The notes: generated from the letters alone by a model not told the origin. Counted from the first letter of the stretch, positions 1 through 11,695 are shown. The stretch: 64,000 bases of DNA from Coptis chinensis (GCA_015680905.1 CM027385.1:77211501-77275500); one strand, 5' to 3'. Numbers and translations are program-made.

Positions 1-491
1 GTACTATCAAAGAAATGCACTTTGCCTAAGGACGCTTCACCGAACTGCATTGCAGGTACATTTTAACAGGTCATCCCTATTAGAAGTAAAACCATTTTCT
101 TGCATATATGTATATATACTAAAGCAATCGACATAAATTCAAAGTGAAAAAGCATTGTACTCTCCATCTTGCTTGAATTTAGTAAATTTTATCAAGTATG
201 CAAATTCATTCCAAAATTTAGTGCTAAATCAAGAAAAGTACCTTATATGAAATATTCTTCTGGAAAGGATCAAAAGACAGTTTATGCATACATATTATTT
301 GTAAAATCAAAAACAAAAACCAAAGAACATATAAGCAAATTCAATCAATTTTTTTCTTTTTTTCTTTCTTTCTTTATGATGTACAACACAACTGTGTGTA
401 GCAAAACGAACACTGCTCATATCATTTAAAGCAAGTTAGATTATACACTTATCAACTAAACAAATGAAATAAAAATGAGATGTGCCTCCAG

Positions 492-649
492 CTAATTCAA
501 ATTAGAGAACAGTACCAACCAACTACACCATGGTGTAGCGCCAACAACTTTAATAGTAACAGAAACTATTTTCCGAGTTGGGAAGGAATGCCAAGAAGGA
601 ACCATAATTAAAGACTTGAAGTCACGGTCGTCAGGTGCCATTACTTTCT
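492..649 (-). other. Possible terminal exon of an unidentified gene
   Basis: An open frame of about 50 codons starts directly after a good acceptor (CTGCAG on the minus strand, exon from 649) and ends in a stop at 492. The peptide is rich in charged residues and looks coding (it contains APDDRDFKSLIMVPSW), but I do not recognise the family. GA-rich DNA at about 3,440-3,690 could be the 5' end of a minus-strand transcript ending here. I could not find further convincing coding exons between, so this may equally be a non-coding transcript or a gene relic. Confidence 0.25.
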
Positions 650-963
650 CTGCAGCGAGAACAGTTTCGGTTAAAAGAAAATTGAGTAGGAGCAATTTCT
701 AAATTGTGCACTAAGCTATCATTATACCTTGCTCATATCCAAATGGACAAACTCTAAACACAATTAGAATTACAAAATCAGGCCGCCACCAATGTAAAAC
801 TACCACCAACCCATTGTGTAAGTCTTAAACAGGGTCCTGCAGGTCCAAAAATACTTGTATAGCCTAGGATGTATTTTGTTCAGTCCCCTATAGAATTTAG
901 AGTGGAAGATATACTATGTTTCGACACTCAAACAGATTTTGCAACCTAAGCTGTGCTTTTGTT

Positions 964-1508
964 TATGATAGCGGTAGTAAAAGTTTTTTTTATGTAATCA
1001 TCTTCAGATGGATCCCTCTATGTAAGCTGATTATTAACACTCCAGATGTCCATTCCTCTCACACCATGGGCAAAACCAAGGTAACCTAAGGAAGCTCATT
1101 AGGTGGCATTCCCATATCAGCATCATAAACGAATTGGAGGACAGGGTCAGAAGTAATATGTAGAAAATATATTAATTGTTTAAAACCGAAATCTACTACA
1201 GACGATTGGCTCGATTCCCCATAAAATGGGAGCGAAGGACGTATGATAGCGGTAGTAAAAAAAAATTGTGTAAGCACCTTCAGATGAATCCCTTTGTGTA
1301 AGCTGATTATTAACACTCGATGTCCATTCCTCTCGCACCATGAGCAAAACCACCTAAGTAAGCTCATTAGGTGGCATTCCCATATCAGCACCATAAACGA
1401 ATTGGAGGACAGGGCCAGAAGTAATATGTAGCAAATATATTAATTGTTTTCAACCGAAATTTACTACAGAGCATTGTCTCGAATCCCAATCAAATGGGAG
1501 CCAAGGAC
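964..1508. repeat. Tandem duplication, unit about 278 bp
   Basis: Two adjacent direct copies start with TATGATAGCGGTAGTAAAA at 964 and at 1,242. The same landmarks follow in the same order: a TCAGATG motif, GATGTCCATTCCTCTC, the CTCATTAGGTGGCATTCCC block and an AAATGGGAG tail. The copies differ by substitutions and small indels, so the duplication is not very recent. Minus-strand frames in both copies have stops, and I assign no function. Confidence 0.8.
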
Positions 1509-2461
1509 TTACATGCGAATCACCATTGTTGCAAATGCTTGGGCAATCATATCAAAGACAACTACCAATCAAAATACTATACACATAACATATATAACAT
1601 GCACATAAATCTAACAGGAATGATATAAAACATGCTGAGTAGCAGAAACCGCAATAAAACTCGACCTTTCTCTTAAAATATGAGTGAGAATATATTAATG
1701 ACCTGGCTCGCTGTACCAGCCCTTTTAGAGCACGGTCAGAGTGCTCTAACCAAAGTTAATGCTTCCATGCTCCATAGACACAGTTGCTCTGTGGGGGAAA
1801 ATGATAGAAAATAAAACAATCATAGCCTGAAATCAAAATCAGCAAGACAAACCAATAAATAAAGTCAAGGGGAAAAAGTACATAACATAATGACAAACAC
1901 AAAAGTGGATAGATACGATATCATCGTTGTACTGGACGCAATAAAAAAGGACGCTAGGAAATTCAACATGCAACACATTAGTGCTTCAAGTTTTGATGAA
2001 TTTGAATTAGTGGTTAGTATTCGTATTTATTTTTCTTTGGATGCCGAGAGTAATAGTTATTACTTTAGGTACGTGCTGGTTTCGTCATTGTAGTAGTGTA
2101 ACTGTGTAAGCATTTACTTTCATAAGGTGTATGTCAAAGGGAAATTTTTTAAATAGCACTTGCAACTAAAAATATAAGGGTTGTTGTTCGCGAGTACACA
2201 TATTTTTTGGATTATTTGAATGCTTAAAGCTAAAGTAATTAGAAATTTCATACACAAAACTTGTATAAATATTTACTCACACTGATTATGCTACTAACAT
2301 TTAATACCACTAAAGACGATCATAGATGCCCAACTCGTTGAGAACATGATAAAGTTAAGAAGAAAAGGATATAAAAGTTCAATGCCAGATAAATTAACAC
2401 AATCTCCGAGTAAGCCTAACGATATAAAATAGTATCGACATCAACATGCATACCTTACATA

Positions 2462-2815
2462 GATTGGGTGCACTTATTTGCAAGACATTTTAAAAAAAAA
2501 GAGAATAGAGTAACGAAGAAAAGGCCTATTGGGAGACTGGGTGGAGAGATGGTTTGGAACAACAGCCTTAACCGATTAAAAATTGAAGTGTCAAAGCTTA
2601 GGGATTAAGGGAAGCAAGCACTGAAGCGGAAAGGCATTGGATGCACTTATTCGCAAGACATTTTAAAAAAAAAAGAGAGAGAGAGAGAATAGAGTACGTA
2701 ACGAAGAAAAGGCCTATTGGGAGACTGGGTGGAGAGATGGCTTGGAACAACAACCGATTAAAAATTGAAGTGTCAAAGCTTAGGGATTAAGGGAAGCAAG
2801 CACTAAAGTGGAAAG
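2462..2815. repeat. Tandem duplication, unit about 173 bp
   Basis: The block that runs from GCACTTATT (2,469) through AAGGCCTATTGGGAGACTGG to AGGGATTAAGGGAAGCAAGC is repeated at 2,642-2,815. The copies are nearly identical; differences are an expanded GA run in copy 2, a short deletion and a few substitutions. This suggests recent unequal exchange or slippage. No coding content is seen. Confidence 0.85.
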
Positions 2816-4570
2816 GCAAACTTTGCTAATTTGATATATTGATATCAATATAATAATATTGTAGAGACACCATGTTAGGCACCAAACAGTTCCAAAGTTA
2901 ATGGCATTACATAGTTCGCAAATAACAATGACATATACTAAATGAAAACATATCAAGACACTATGTAACGGATGCGCCCTATTAAGGTTAACATAGTGCA
3001 TACATAATCGGGTGAATAGCAAGATAAGACAAAAACCTAGCAGTCTCTCCACCCAGCTAAGAATATACCATTCTATTTGTTTCTTTGGCAAACCTAGCAG
3101 TCTCATTAGGCACAAACAAGCAGCACTGTGCGAGGGTGAACGATGGGAAGTCCCTCACTTTACATAGAGTTGTGAATTTTTTTAATTTGGTGTTCTGTTA
3201 ATGAAATATTCACAAAACTTTTTTTTTTAATACACACATATCAAAAACAAACCCTTAGCATCGCCAATAAAATTCATACGAAAAATGCATCAACCAATAT
3301 ACTAATTAAATGAAAGAAGCATCTTTTTTTGACAGAAAATACCAAACCTGTGAAATTGAAGCTTGTTCCAGCCAATAACAACCTCTAGCTATTGAAGAAA
3401 ATAGAAGCATGAAATTGAAGATTGTTTCGGTCATTGATAACATTAGAGAGAGAAAGAGAGGTGATTAAAAATTTGAACACCTAAAACTGTTAACAGAGAA
3501 TTTGAGGGAGATAATTTGATTTGAAGAGAGGAGAGTACCTGATTTAAGAACAGACAACAACGTTCGCTTTGTATAATTTCTTCAAAGTTCGTTCTTTTTC
3601 TCCAGATCTTCAGAGTTCATCTTCTGATTCGATTAGAGAATGAAATGAGGCTAGTGGGAGTGAGAGAGAGAGATACTTGGAAGGAATGAATCGCCTGTTG
3701 GGTTGACTGACTCATCTTTATCAAGCTAGGTTTTTTTTTTAGTTTTTTTGGTAAAGGTCGGAGGTGGGGTTTTGAGTTTTGACGAAAGGTTTTTTTCTCT
3801 TTTTCTTTTACTTCGGATTGTTACGCGAACATTTTCCAAAACTGGGCGTAAGTTTGTTTGTTTTTCTGCCGAAGCTGAGGTGTCCACCTCAGAGAAAAAA
3901 GGGGGTTGAGGTGGCTTTTTGGGAGCATTCTCAACTACTCGGTATTAATGGTCTTTGATGTCCTCTTTTGAATTAAATAGTTCAACTAGAATTTTTTCCT
4001 ATAATAAATTCCAGAAAAATGTGATGGGTAAAACTAAATCAAAATGCGAAAGAGGTAGTGCAGTTCCTTAAAACAAACCAGCAGAGAAGTTATTGCTCGG
4101 GCAAATAAATTACTGATGCTAGGATCTGATTCTTTTCTTCTTTACTCTTGGATTTTTGTTAGGTGGACCATGTGGCTAAATGAACAGCTAGAGCCTAGAG
4201 CTGCTTTCAGAATTTGGTTATGCTCGACTTTCCTTGAAAGCAAGAGGTGAATTTCTTAGTCATAGGAACCATTCTTTTCTTTGAGTTTAATTTTTGTTTC
4301 TCGGTTTCTCCCTATGTTTTATATACCTAAATAGTTATAGGCCATATATTCATCGTAAGGCAAAATGTGCGTGACATTCTACCAACGACATATAGTCAGA
4401 GACTCAAAGCCATATATCAAGCTTCTACTAACTAGGCCACATTCAAATCCAAACTCATATAGGCATAATGTTAAATACGTGGAAATTGACATAAAAAGTG
4501 AGAGTTCCAAGGGCACAGATAAAAGTTCACTAATAATGTTTAGAAAAATAAATGAAAGAACGACAATCAG
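2816..4570. other. Intergenic, no gene recognised
   Basis: AT-rich sequence with T runs and a GA-rich patch at about 3,440-3,690 that could be a 5' leader of a minus-strand transcript. Short open frames here show no family features. This is the 3' side of the lipase gene that ends at 4,571. Confidence 0.4.
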
Positions 4571-7500
4571 TTAGCATGGGGTGTTTCTCATGCTATGCTC
4601 ATCGAGCCAAGATATGACATCAACGAAAACTTGAGATATCGTCTCGTCAGTGTCACCTTCACAAAGAGCATGACAACCATCTTTATAAAATAGGATCTTC
4701 TTGTCCCGACTGCTAGCTTTCTCATACAACGCCTTACTCACTGACGGATCAGTCACAACATCACCCTCTCCTTGTAGTATTAACAATGGCAGAGTTACCT
4801 GTATCATATTATTATTAACATTATTAAATCACCCAACATCATGCAAAATTGGAACTGATATTTGAAAAACTAAGAGAGTTCATCTTTTAAGAAAACCAAA
4901 CTCCAATAAACCTTCATACTTAGCCAAATGCAATGTGAAATTACGCAAATGAAAATTGAAGTAGGATTTTCGTACTTCTCTTGATCGTTGGTCTATTTCT
5001 TGAGTTGTGTTGAGTAACTCTATGGCAGTCTGCAAACGTACCTTACCATAATAAGAAATAACATTATAGATAGCCTGCAATTCATGAAAAATAAAATAGG
5101 TCACATGTGCATCAATTGTTTTTTAAAATCTAGAAGACTCGGCCACATTTTCGTAGAATTAGAGAGCAAAGCTCACAGACATTCATCTTATGTTATGACT
5201 TAGGATTGCTCTATGCAATTTTAGTAAATAGCACCACCAGCAGGTGAATCCTTGATGGCACTCATACTGGCTAAGAAAGAAACTAAAATGCTGAGTTGTC
5301 TGAAACATGTGTTCTAAAACCTTGATATCTGAAATAGTCTATAACAGGAGAGACATGTTACATTTTGCTCTCTCTTTTTCAAGTCTCCGAATGCCAAGTC
5401 ACCAAAATTGTTATGCGGAACTAACTTCGCTCTGGGAAAAAACTTAGCAATACCAATCAGAAGCTTTGTCACTAACCAATGTGGAACCATATTATCTGCA
5501 ATCTATTAACAAACACTAAAGTAGATTAGATTCACATATCAGTATATCACCAATCAATAAGGCCTTGGTATAAACTTAGGTTCAGGGGAATACTTTGCAC
5601 ATAGGTGCAGAAAGAATTGCACCATCCCAGGCGTTAGGTTGTTTGAAGTGGACCTTCAGAGCAACTGCTCCACCCATAGACTGCCCAAACAAAAAGCTTG
5701 GGATGCTTTTGTACTCCTGGTTTTCTGTCATCCCACAGAGGTTATAAGTAGAAAGTACTATAGTATATTTCTGCGACTATGCGATCTCCGATTTTTTTAG
5801 CACGAGCAGTATCTAAATTCATGTTTAGCTGAAACACCTCAGGACAAACATGCTTACTTCAATTCCTATCCAACTTTTTTTTTTTTTTTTTTTTTTTTTG
5901 GATAAGGTTTCCTTCCTAACTAAACAAAAGTGATTAATTGTCGTATACCAGAATTAGAAGTAATCAGTACATAAATTAAATATGAGCCTATATAAAAATT
6001 CCACCATAAAGGAGGTGGTAAAACACCTTTGACTTTGGAGAAATGCTCGACAACATCATCTACGAGCAAGTCAAGTTTGGGGATATAGCCATGAAGACCA
6101 TCTGAAAGACCAAATCCAGGGTAATCCATCGCAAAAACTCCATATCCAGACGACGCTAGCTTCCTAGCAGTTCCTGTGGACATTAAATCGAAGCTAAATT
6201 TATTTCACTTTTATAGAGTAATATGAACAAATACTAACTTTTTATTAGCTACAAGTGTCTGTTACATGCCTTCAAAGAAGAATGTGCAACTGTCTCCATA
6301 AGGATGACAATAACAGACCAGTGCTTTTGGAGGAGAAGTTTTTGGCAGCCAGCTTTTTGAGTAAATTTGCAATCCTCTGGAGTTCTTCTTATATGACTGT
6401 ATAAAAGCATCTAAACTCGGTTAATAAATTTCGACTCGAGCATGATCACATTACTCTTGATAGGATGTGATGACATCAATCAATTACCAGCCAAGCACAA
6501 TGAACTGAAAGTCTTTGTAATAACATTTGTCATGCTAATAGTACGTAGAGACGCAAAGTGAAACTTTAGATGAAATTTTTGTTTTGGTTGCTAGTGCTTG
6601 CGAAACTAATAAAATCGAGTCAAACTGGAACACGCAAATTTAGAAAAAAAAAATAAACATGTTCCTACCATTAAAATAGAGGCTTTTAAACTATACTGAT
6701 TGAACTATATAGGTACCTCCTTCATTTTCAACCCATCGTATGACTTCTGCAACACCACCAGCGAAAAAGAGAAATTAGCTATCTCACTTTGTAGTCTGTG
6801 AACGAATAACTCATAGCACTTTGTTAAAGTATATAAAATGTTTGTATCCAAGTAGTCCTTCACTTCAGAATTAGATATCCAGATACATGCGAAAGATACA
6901 TATTTTTAGCAGATAGAACGCGAGGGTATGGGTGCGTATGTTAGGAAACATAAACGATATTTTCCATCATCAGCTAGGGTTATTGTTTGCACATTTTAGG
7001 ACTAATCTTTACATAATTACATCAATTACCTAGTTTGTATCATTTGTGTTTTTTTTAGGAAAGAACTAAAGGAGAAGAAATCAGTTTAGAAGCACAGAAA
7101 AAGACATTGATCGGGAAAGCTGAGAGAAGAGATCGAAGCATATTAAATTGTCCCAAACTCCCAATTATATCAGTACAGAAAAGGCATATTACCCGTCTAA
7201 AACCGTGATAAATCTTGTTAATGTTACAAAACTGAACATGATACTGATAGATAAAGAATTCTCATGCGTTGTTAGAAATAATTTATTAAGAAACTCATGT
7301 TATCCCCTACAGTTTGATTTGATCTTTCATGTGCAATTTCTGCATCATTTTCATTTTTATTTAGTTAAAACGTTCTAATTAGTAGTACAAAACCTTTTAT
7401 TCTATGCGCGATGTAGCTAACAAGTAGAGAGTGGCCGGCAGACAAGCTGGTAAGGCCCTTGGAAAAACAAGAGAAAATGACTAAAAAATACATCAAACTT

Positions 7501-9290
7501 TACAGTTGGTTTCAAAACAGACAACATACTTTTTTTTATTCAAATAAACATTGTACTATCAAAACATTTCAATTTAGTCAAATCCTCATATTAATTGGAT
7601 GGCATGCTGACGTGGGTCGTTAAAAATTTCCCCAAATCTAAATTTGCTTATGTGGCATTAGTTTCAACATTGAGAAATCCACCTACCATTTCGACACACC
7701 AACTCTTGAAATGTCAACTGAAAATCTGAAATTATAGTGAAATCGAAATTTAAGATGTTTGAAATTTAAGAGGCTAACGTTTTTTCAGAAGGTTTTGGGG
7801 GTTGGGGTGTTGGTTATTGCTTGAATCCTCAATCGGGCAATTAGGATTGTAACTGAGACGCGTAACACAGGCTAATCGATGAAATGATAGAGTTAAGAGA
7901 GGGGGCGGGCATATCTTTCTAAAGGACGGGGTAGCTGCAACCTTACTCATTCCACTACCAATAGGCATAGGGAATAAGTCATCAAGGGAAGAAGAATAAG
8001 TTGTTGTACCATTGAGCTTAGAATAGGCAGGAGAAATAACTTGTTCTAGCTAGTATTCATAAGGCAAACCACCAGAAACTGATACATTCCTGCAAAAATC
8101 CATAACCCCCTTTGCAAGAAAAAGGTAAGAAACAGAATGGATAAGTTTTGAAATCCACAGAAATTAGCGTTACAAAAAAGTGGAGAGAGGCGTTGAGTGT
8201 GCAGAGTGGTGCCCTTTTTATTATGACCTCGTATTTATGTGTCGGCAGACAAAACAATCTTCGACACCATAGGACATTTCTTCACTAATGACGCATTTTC
8301 CTTTTTCAATTCATTGTTGAGCATTTTTTGTTCTTCAATTCTCCTCAAAAGTTCAAATTCCATTCTATATAAACGACCAAATTCAAGCCCGTATTGCTCA
8401 TTACTTGTCTGCAATGTCCTAATCCGATTATGTAAATCAGCCAATTGGTTGGGCTGAACAGTTCTTGGAGGATCAAGATCAACCCACCCAAAAATACTAC
8501 AAACCCTAATGGCACACCCATAAAATCTTCTTCCTGGGTTTTGTGGGGTGTTGGAAACTTTTACAACAACTTGATACCCACATTCACAAATCGTACGAGA
8601 ATTAACGCGAGTATTAACTGAGCTGGAAGACATAATAAGAGAGAGGGCAAAGAGAAATGAGAAGAGAAAATTTAACCAGTGCTGGAGTGTTTGGGGTGTT
8701 TGCAACTAACCCTAGCTGTCATAATAAAGAAAAAAAAAGTTGCACTGGCGGGAAAAGTGATAGACAATGTGCAACTAATGCCACCTCAAATCTCAATTTC
8801 AAACATCTTAAATTTCGATTTCACTATAATTTCGGATTTTCAGTTGATATTTCAAGAGTTGGTGTGTCGAAATGTTATGTGGATTCCTCAAGGTTGAAAC
8901 TAATGCCACATAAGTAAATTTAGATTTGGAGAAATTTTTAACGACCCACGTCAGCACGCCATCCAATTAATTTGACGGTTTGACTAAATTGAATTGTTTT
9001 GAAAGTACAATGTTTATTTGAATAAAAAAAAAGTGCGTATTGTCTGTTTTGAAACCAACAGCAAAATTAGTTTGATGTATTTTTTGGTCATTTTCTCGAA
9101 AAACAATGCCAGTTCAACTTAGTAATAACTCTAGCAGAAATTTCACCTTTGGCATGCAATGGTCAATACCAAGCTGAATTTCCTTGAAAGCTTCACGAAC
9201 TCGACGCCTAGCAGGTGCTTCATCTAGGTTTGTATCTAAAATTTCCTGTAATTCATCTGTAATGCCTTCAAACTTCACTGCAGTAGCCAT
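4571..9290 (-). CDS. Monoacylglycerol lipase / caffeoylshikimate esterase-like alpha/beta hydrolase, 8 exons
   Basis: Predicted serine hydrolase of the plant MAGL/CSE-like family, acting on monoacylglycerol, lysophospholipid or phenolic esters; the substrate cannot be told from sequence. Minus-strand exons: 9147-9290, 6717-6746 (30 nt), 6270-6396, 6027-6173, 5594-5724, 5362-5502, 4976-5074, 4571-4798. They join in phase to 348 aa, the usual family length. Visible features are an N-terminal helix with DEAPARRR, the nucleophile elbow GQSMGG (Ser165), acid Asp286 in GEGDVVTDPS and His316 in CHALCEG. Family members usually have HGYG before the DxCTFFFEG block; here it reads HPYG (residues 89-92), which may affect the oxyanion region. 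Intron 3 would use a GC donor (AAG/GCATGT). The start at 9,290 (MATAV) is chosen because the upstream in-frame Met at 9,314 adds an unlikely leader. Intron 1 is enlarged by a MULE insertion. Exon joins are inferred, not from transcripts. Confidence 0.85.
7471..9097. mobile_element. Non-autonomous MULE with about 300-bp terminal inverted repeats, carrying a GRF zinc-finger ORF
   Basis: The outer ends are GAGAAAATGACTAAAAAATA at 7,471 and its near-perfect inverse ending at 9,097. Similarity continues inward to about 7,768 on the left and from about 8,793 on the right. The 9-bp direct repeat GAAAAACAA flanks it at 7,462-7,470 and 9,098-9,106, the target duplication size of the Mutator superfamily. 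No transposase is present; the interior holds one GRF-type ORF on the minus strand. It lies in intron 1 of the lipase gene, about 40 bp downstream of the exon 1 donor and in the same orientation as that gene's GRF cargo. Confidence 0.9.
8235..8633 (-). CDS. GRF-type zinc-finger protein inside a MULE
   Basis: Single-exon ORF of 132 aa starting at MSSSSVN (8,633); an in-frame Met at 8,705 would add a hydrophobic leader. Near the N-terminus are the features of the GRF zinc finger: CECG, then NPGRRFYGC, a further Cys, and FGWVD. The GRF domain binds nucleic acid in other proteins. The C-terminal half is a predicted coiled coil rich in Leu, Glu and Lys. Short plant GRF proteins of unknown role are common, and whether this one is host-derived cargo or an element gene cannot be decided from one copy. 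The frame is intact, so it could be expressed from within the lipase intron. Confidence 0.7.
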   Translation of the reverse strand: MSSSSVNTRVNSRTICECGYQVVVKVSNTPQNPGRRFYGCAIRVCSIFGWVDLDPPRTVQPNQLADLHNRIRTLQTSNEQYGLEFGRLYRMEFELLRRIEEQKMLNNELKKENASLVKKCPMVSKIVLSADT

Positions 9291-9677
9291 TCTTCCTCCC
9301 CTATGTTCTAACAAAGGTTCATAATAAAGAAATGCCTCTAGAAGTGATTGAAGAACAATTATTGAAGATACAATAATAATGTATGAGGTGATGACAAAAT
9401 GATGCGTGTGGTGTGGAATGTATCGTGCAGTGAGATGATAAGAATTTTAGTAGAGTTTTGGTGTTAGATACCAATGCCTTGTGAGTTCTGGTGTTAGATA
9501 CCAATAGATTATGCGTGTTCATACTTTTGTGGACCCAGGATTGAGATTTCTGTTGCGAAAGAAGACGAAATCTCATATAGTGAACGAAGAGAAAACGTAC
9601 AACAAAGTGTAAGCATAACAAATGCATTTTATTTATTGGCGGAAAATATTATACAAAAGTGATAGATTATATTAGAA

Positions 9678-9895
9678 CTAGGATATGCCGGTGCCTACGG
9701 CCCACGAGACCTCGATGCGCCTGCGGCGCTACCACAATAACTCGTCACGCCTTTGGTGCAAGGCTTACGCGCGCACTCGGCGCGAAACAACTTATCACGC
9801 CTTTGGTGCAAGGCCAGCCGCGCCTTCGACGCGAAATAACTCGGCACAAGGCGTACACGCGCCTTCGGAGCGTGTACAATATACTTATGGACTTG
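9678..9895 (-). repeat. GC-rich Helitron 3' terminal region with hairpin and CTAG end
   Basis: A GC-rich island in AT-rich surroundings with three internal near-repeats of the form CGCCTTTGGTGCAAGGC (plus-strand sense). On the minus strand it ends TCTCGTGGGCCGTAGGCACC, GGCATATC, CTAG, then T. A diverged version of the same tail occurs at about 11,580-11,690. Short open frames crossing this island are unlikely to be genes. Confidence 0.65.
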
Positions 9896-10151
9896 GGGTT
9901 AAAGATAATTATTAGAAGGCAAGTGGCTTAGTATTCTCAATTCTCAAACATCTTGGACCAACAGGCGGAACATAAAGTGGAAACCAAAGTTAATTTTCAG
10001 CCATTCCAAAATCCAAAGGGGATCCGTATAGACCAGATGTGTCTCTTAAAACAACAGCCTTATTTGTACGAGTGTCCGCATGGACCCGGTCATTAAAAGC
10101 ATTTGTACGAAAACTTGAAATGATATTATCCATATGGTTTTCTCGAAGGAC

Positions 10152-11293
10152 TTAAACCAGTACACGCACCGGTGGGTAGGAAAACCTGGCAGCAATGTCT
10201 TCAATCTTCTCTGAGTAGCCACTATCTAAGATCTTTGAATTTCTGAAAAACCCTACGACATGATTGCATGTTTTCTCAGAAAATGAAAATAAAGAAAATA
10301 TTACAGATTAGACAGTATATACAAGACTATCAAAACAAAGAAAGTGATAAGGCCCTCATGTACATACAAATATAGCAGTCTCCTCCTACACTTCCAAGTT
10401 TTCAACAGTAGCCATATTTCTTCCAAAATTGGCTATACGCGTAACAATGCCACAGCTTCAAGGGTTTTCACATAATTAAATATCGCAACTAATTTGAGCC
10501 CTAATTGTTTTCACATAATTATTGCACACATAAAAAGCTATTGCATGCACATAGTAACAAAGGATGACAAACAGGAGAGAAAAATAGGCTAAGGGGGTGT
10601 TTGGATCTTATTTATTTATTGCCAAAAAGTGTTTATTAGTGAAAAAATAAATGTGTTTGGTTTCTATTTAAAAAAATAGTTTTTCATCTAAAAAACATTT
10701 TTTGGTCCCAAAAACTTGTTTTATGATAATTAGGTAAAACTTGTTTTTCAAGTTAAAAAATTTTTTTTTAAAGGAAACACTTTGGGTGCTAAAGTCAAAT
10801 GAATTCTCCGGATGTTTTAGACTTTAATGATTTATGCCACGATATGCCAAAATATATCGAGAAACATAGTGCTAAATCTGATTTTATAAAATAGCTTTTA
10901 AGAAAAATCACAACCAAATATGTTTATTGAAAAACTGTTTTTAGAATAAATACTTTTTCATAAAAATATTTTTTAAGAAAAAATGATTTTTTAAAAAAGT
11001 GATAACCAAACACCCACTAAACTTGGCAAGCCATCCGGTGTAGTATCTGCCTTCAGTTGTTCCAATAACTCCCGTAGAGCAACAACATACTACAAGAGTC
11101 AATGGCATCAGCCATCAATGATAATGGAGTAAGATATTGAGCTCCAATTATTATAGAATTAATAAAGATTCACATGCATGATTGTACTGAACAACTTTGT
11201 ATTACTTACATGCATGAGCTTTGCCTCATTCTGTTGATTAGGTGCCGCGCTAAGCAACCTTATCAAGTTTATCTCAGTCTTGCTGACTCCCAT
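10152..11293 (-). pseudogene. USE1: 5' fragment of USE1-like SNARE gene (three exons, truncated)
   Basis: Exon 1 (11210-11293) encodes [18 protein letters not shown] and on to KLMH, with a GTAAGT donor. Exon 2 (11023-11089) encodes LRELLEQL and ends near PDGLP. Exon 3 (10152-10225) contains YSEKIEDIAAR and ends in TAA after about 73 codons in all. This matches my recollection of the N-terminus of plant Use1, an ER-Golgi retrieval SNARE of roughly 240-270 aa. The SNARE helix and C-terminal membrane anchor are absent. A coding-looking stretch continues at about 9,985-10,150 in the same frame past the stop, but I cannot place it in USE1. Position between two Helitron 3'-end-like sequences suggests capture. 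The family assignment rests on memory of the N-terminal pattern. Confidence 0.6.
10593..11017. mobile_element. Tourist-like (PIF/Harbinger) MITE, copy A
   Basis: A 425-bp AT-rich element with ends GGGGGTGTTTGG and CCAAACACCCAC, flanked by TAA at 10,590-10,592 and 11,018-11,020. It has no coding capacity. The same family occurs inverted at 53,672-54,111. It lies in the USE1 fragment's second intron, whose donor (minus strand A/GTTTA) is only five bases away. Confidence 0.85.
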
Positions 11294-11579
11294 GACAAAA
11301 TTTGGAACAATTAACAACTTTTTTTCAGATATCATCTATAGTCTAAAAATTTCCATTTTTTTTTAAAATTCCTTAGACAATACATGGTCTCTTTTGAGGC
11401 ATATCTTCAAACAGATAAATAAGAATTTCTACGAGTTGAATAAGTATGAGAAATAAATAAGAGCATGAACACACGCACCGCACACAAATACTGAAATTTT
11501 CGTACCTTTCTCATATAAAGTTCCACAAAATTTGGAGTTAGCTCGATTCAATGACGAGATTGGGCAGTTATCAATTATC

Positions 11580-11695
11580 AGTTATGCCCATGCCTACCGC
11601 CCACGAGACCTCGACGCATCTGCGCGCTACCCCGATAACTTGTCGCACCTTCGGTGCAAGGCTTACGTGCGCCTTTGACACTACCAATAACAGTC
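11580..11695 (-). repeat. Second, degenerate Helitron 3'-end-like sequence
   Basis: On the minus strand this segment parallels the 9,678-9,895 tail: a CCTTGCACCGAAGGTGCG block, a GGTAGCGC block, GAGGTCTCGTGGGCGGTAGG, then GGGCATAACTGATAA. The terminal hairpin pairing and the CTAG are lost. It sits between the Rep/helicase gene and the USE1 fragment, in the same orientation as the intact 3' end. Confidence 0.6.

Noticed and set aside
1890-2093. Plus-strand 67-codon frame
   Set aside because: No homologue recognised, no splice context, and such lengths are expected by chance in AT-rich DNA.
9659-9931. Arg-rich plus-strand open frames
   Set aside because: They cross the GC-rich Helitron 3' tail and reflect its internal repeats.
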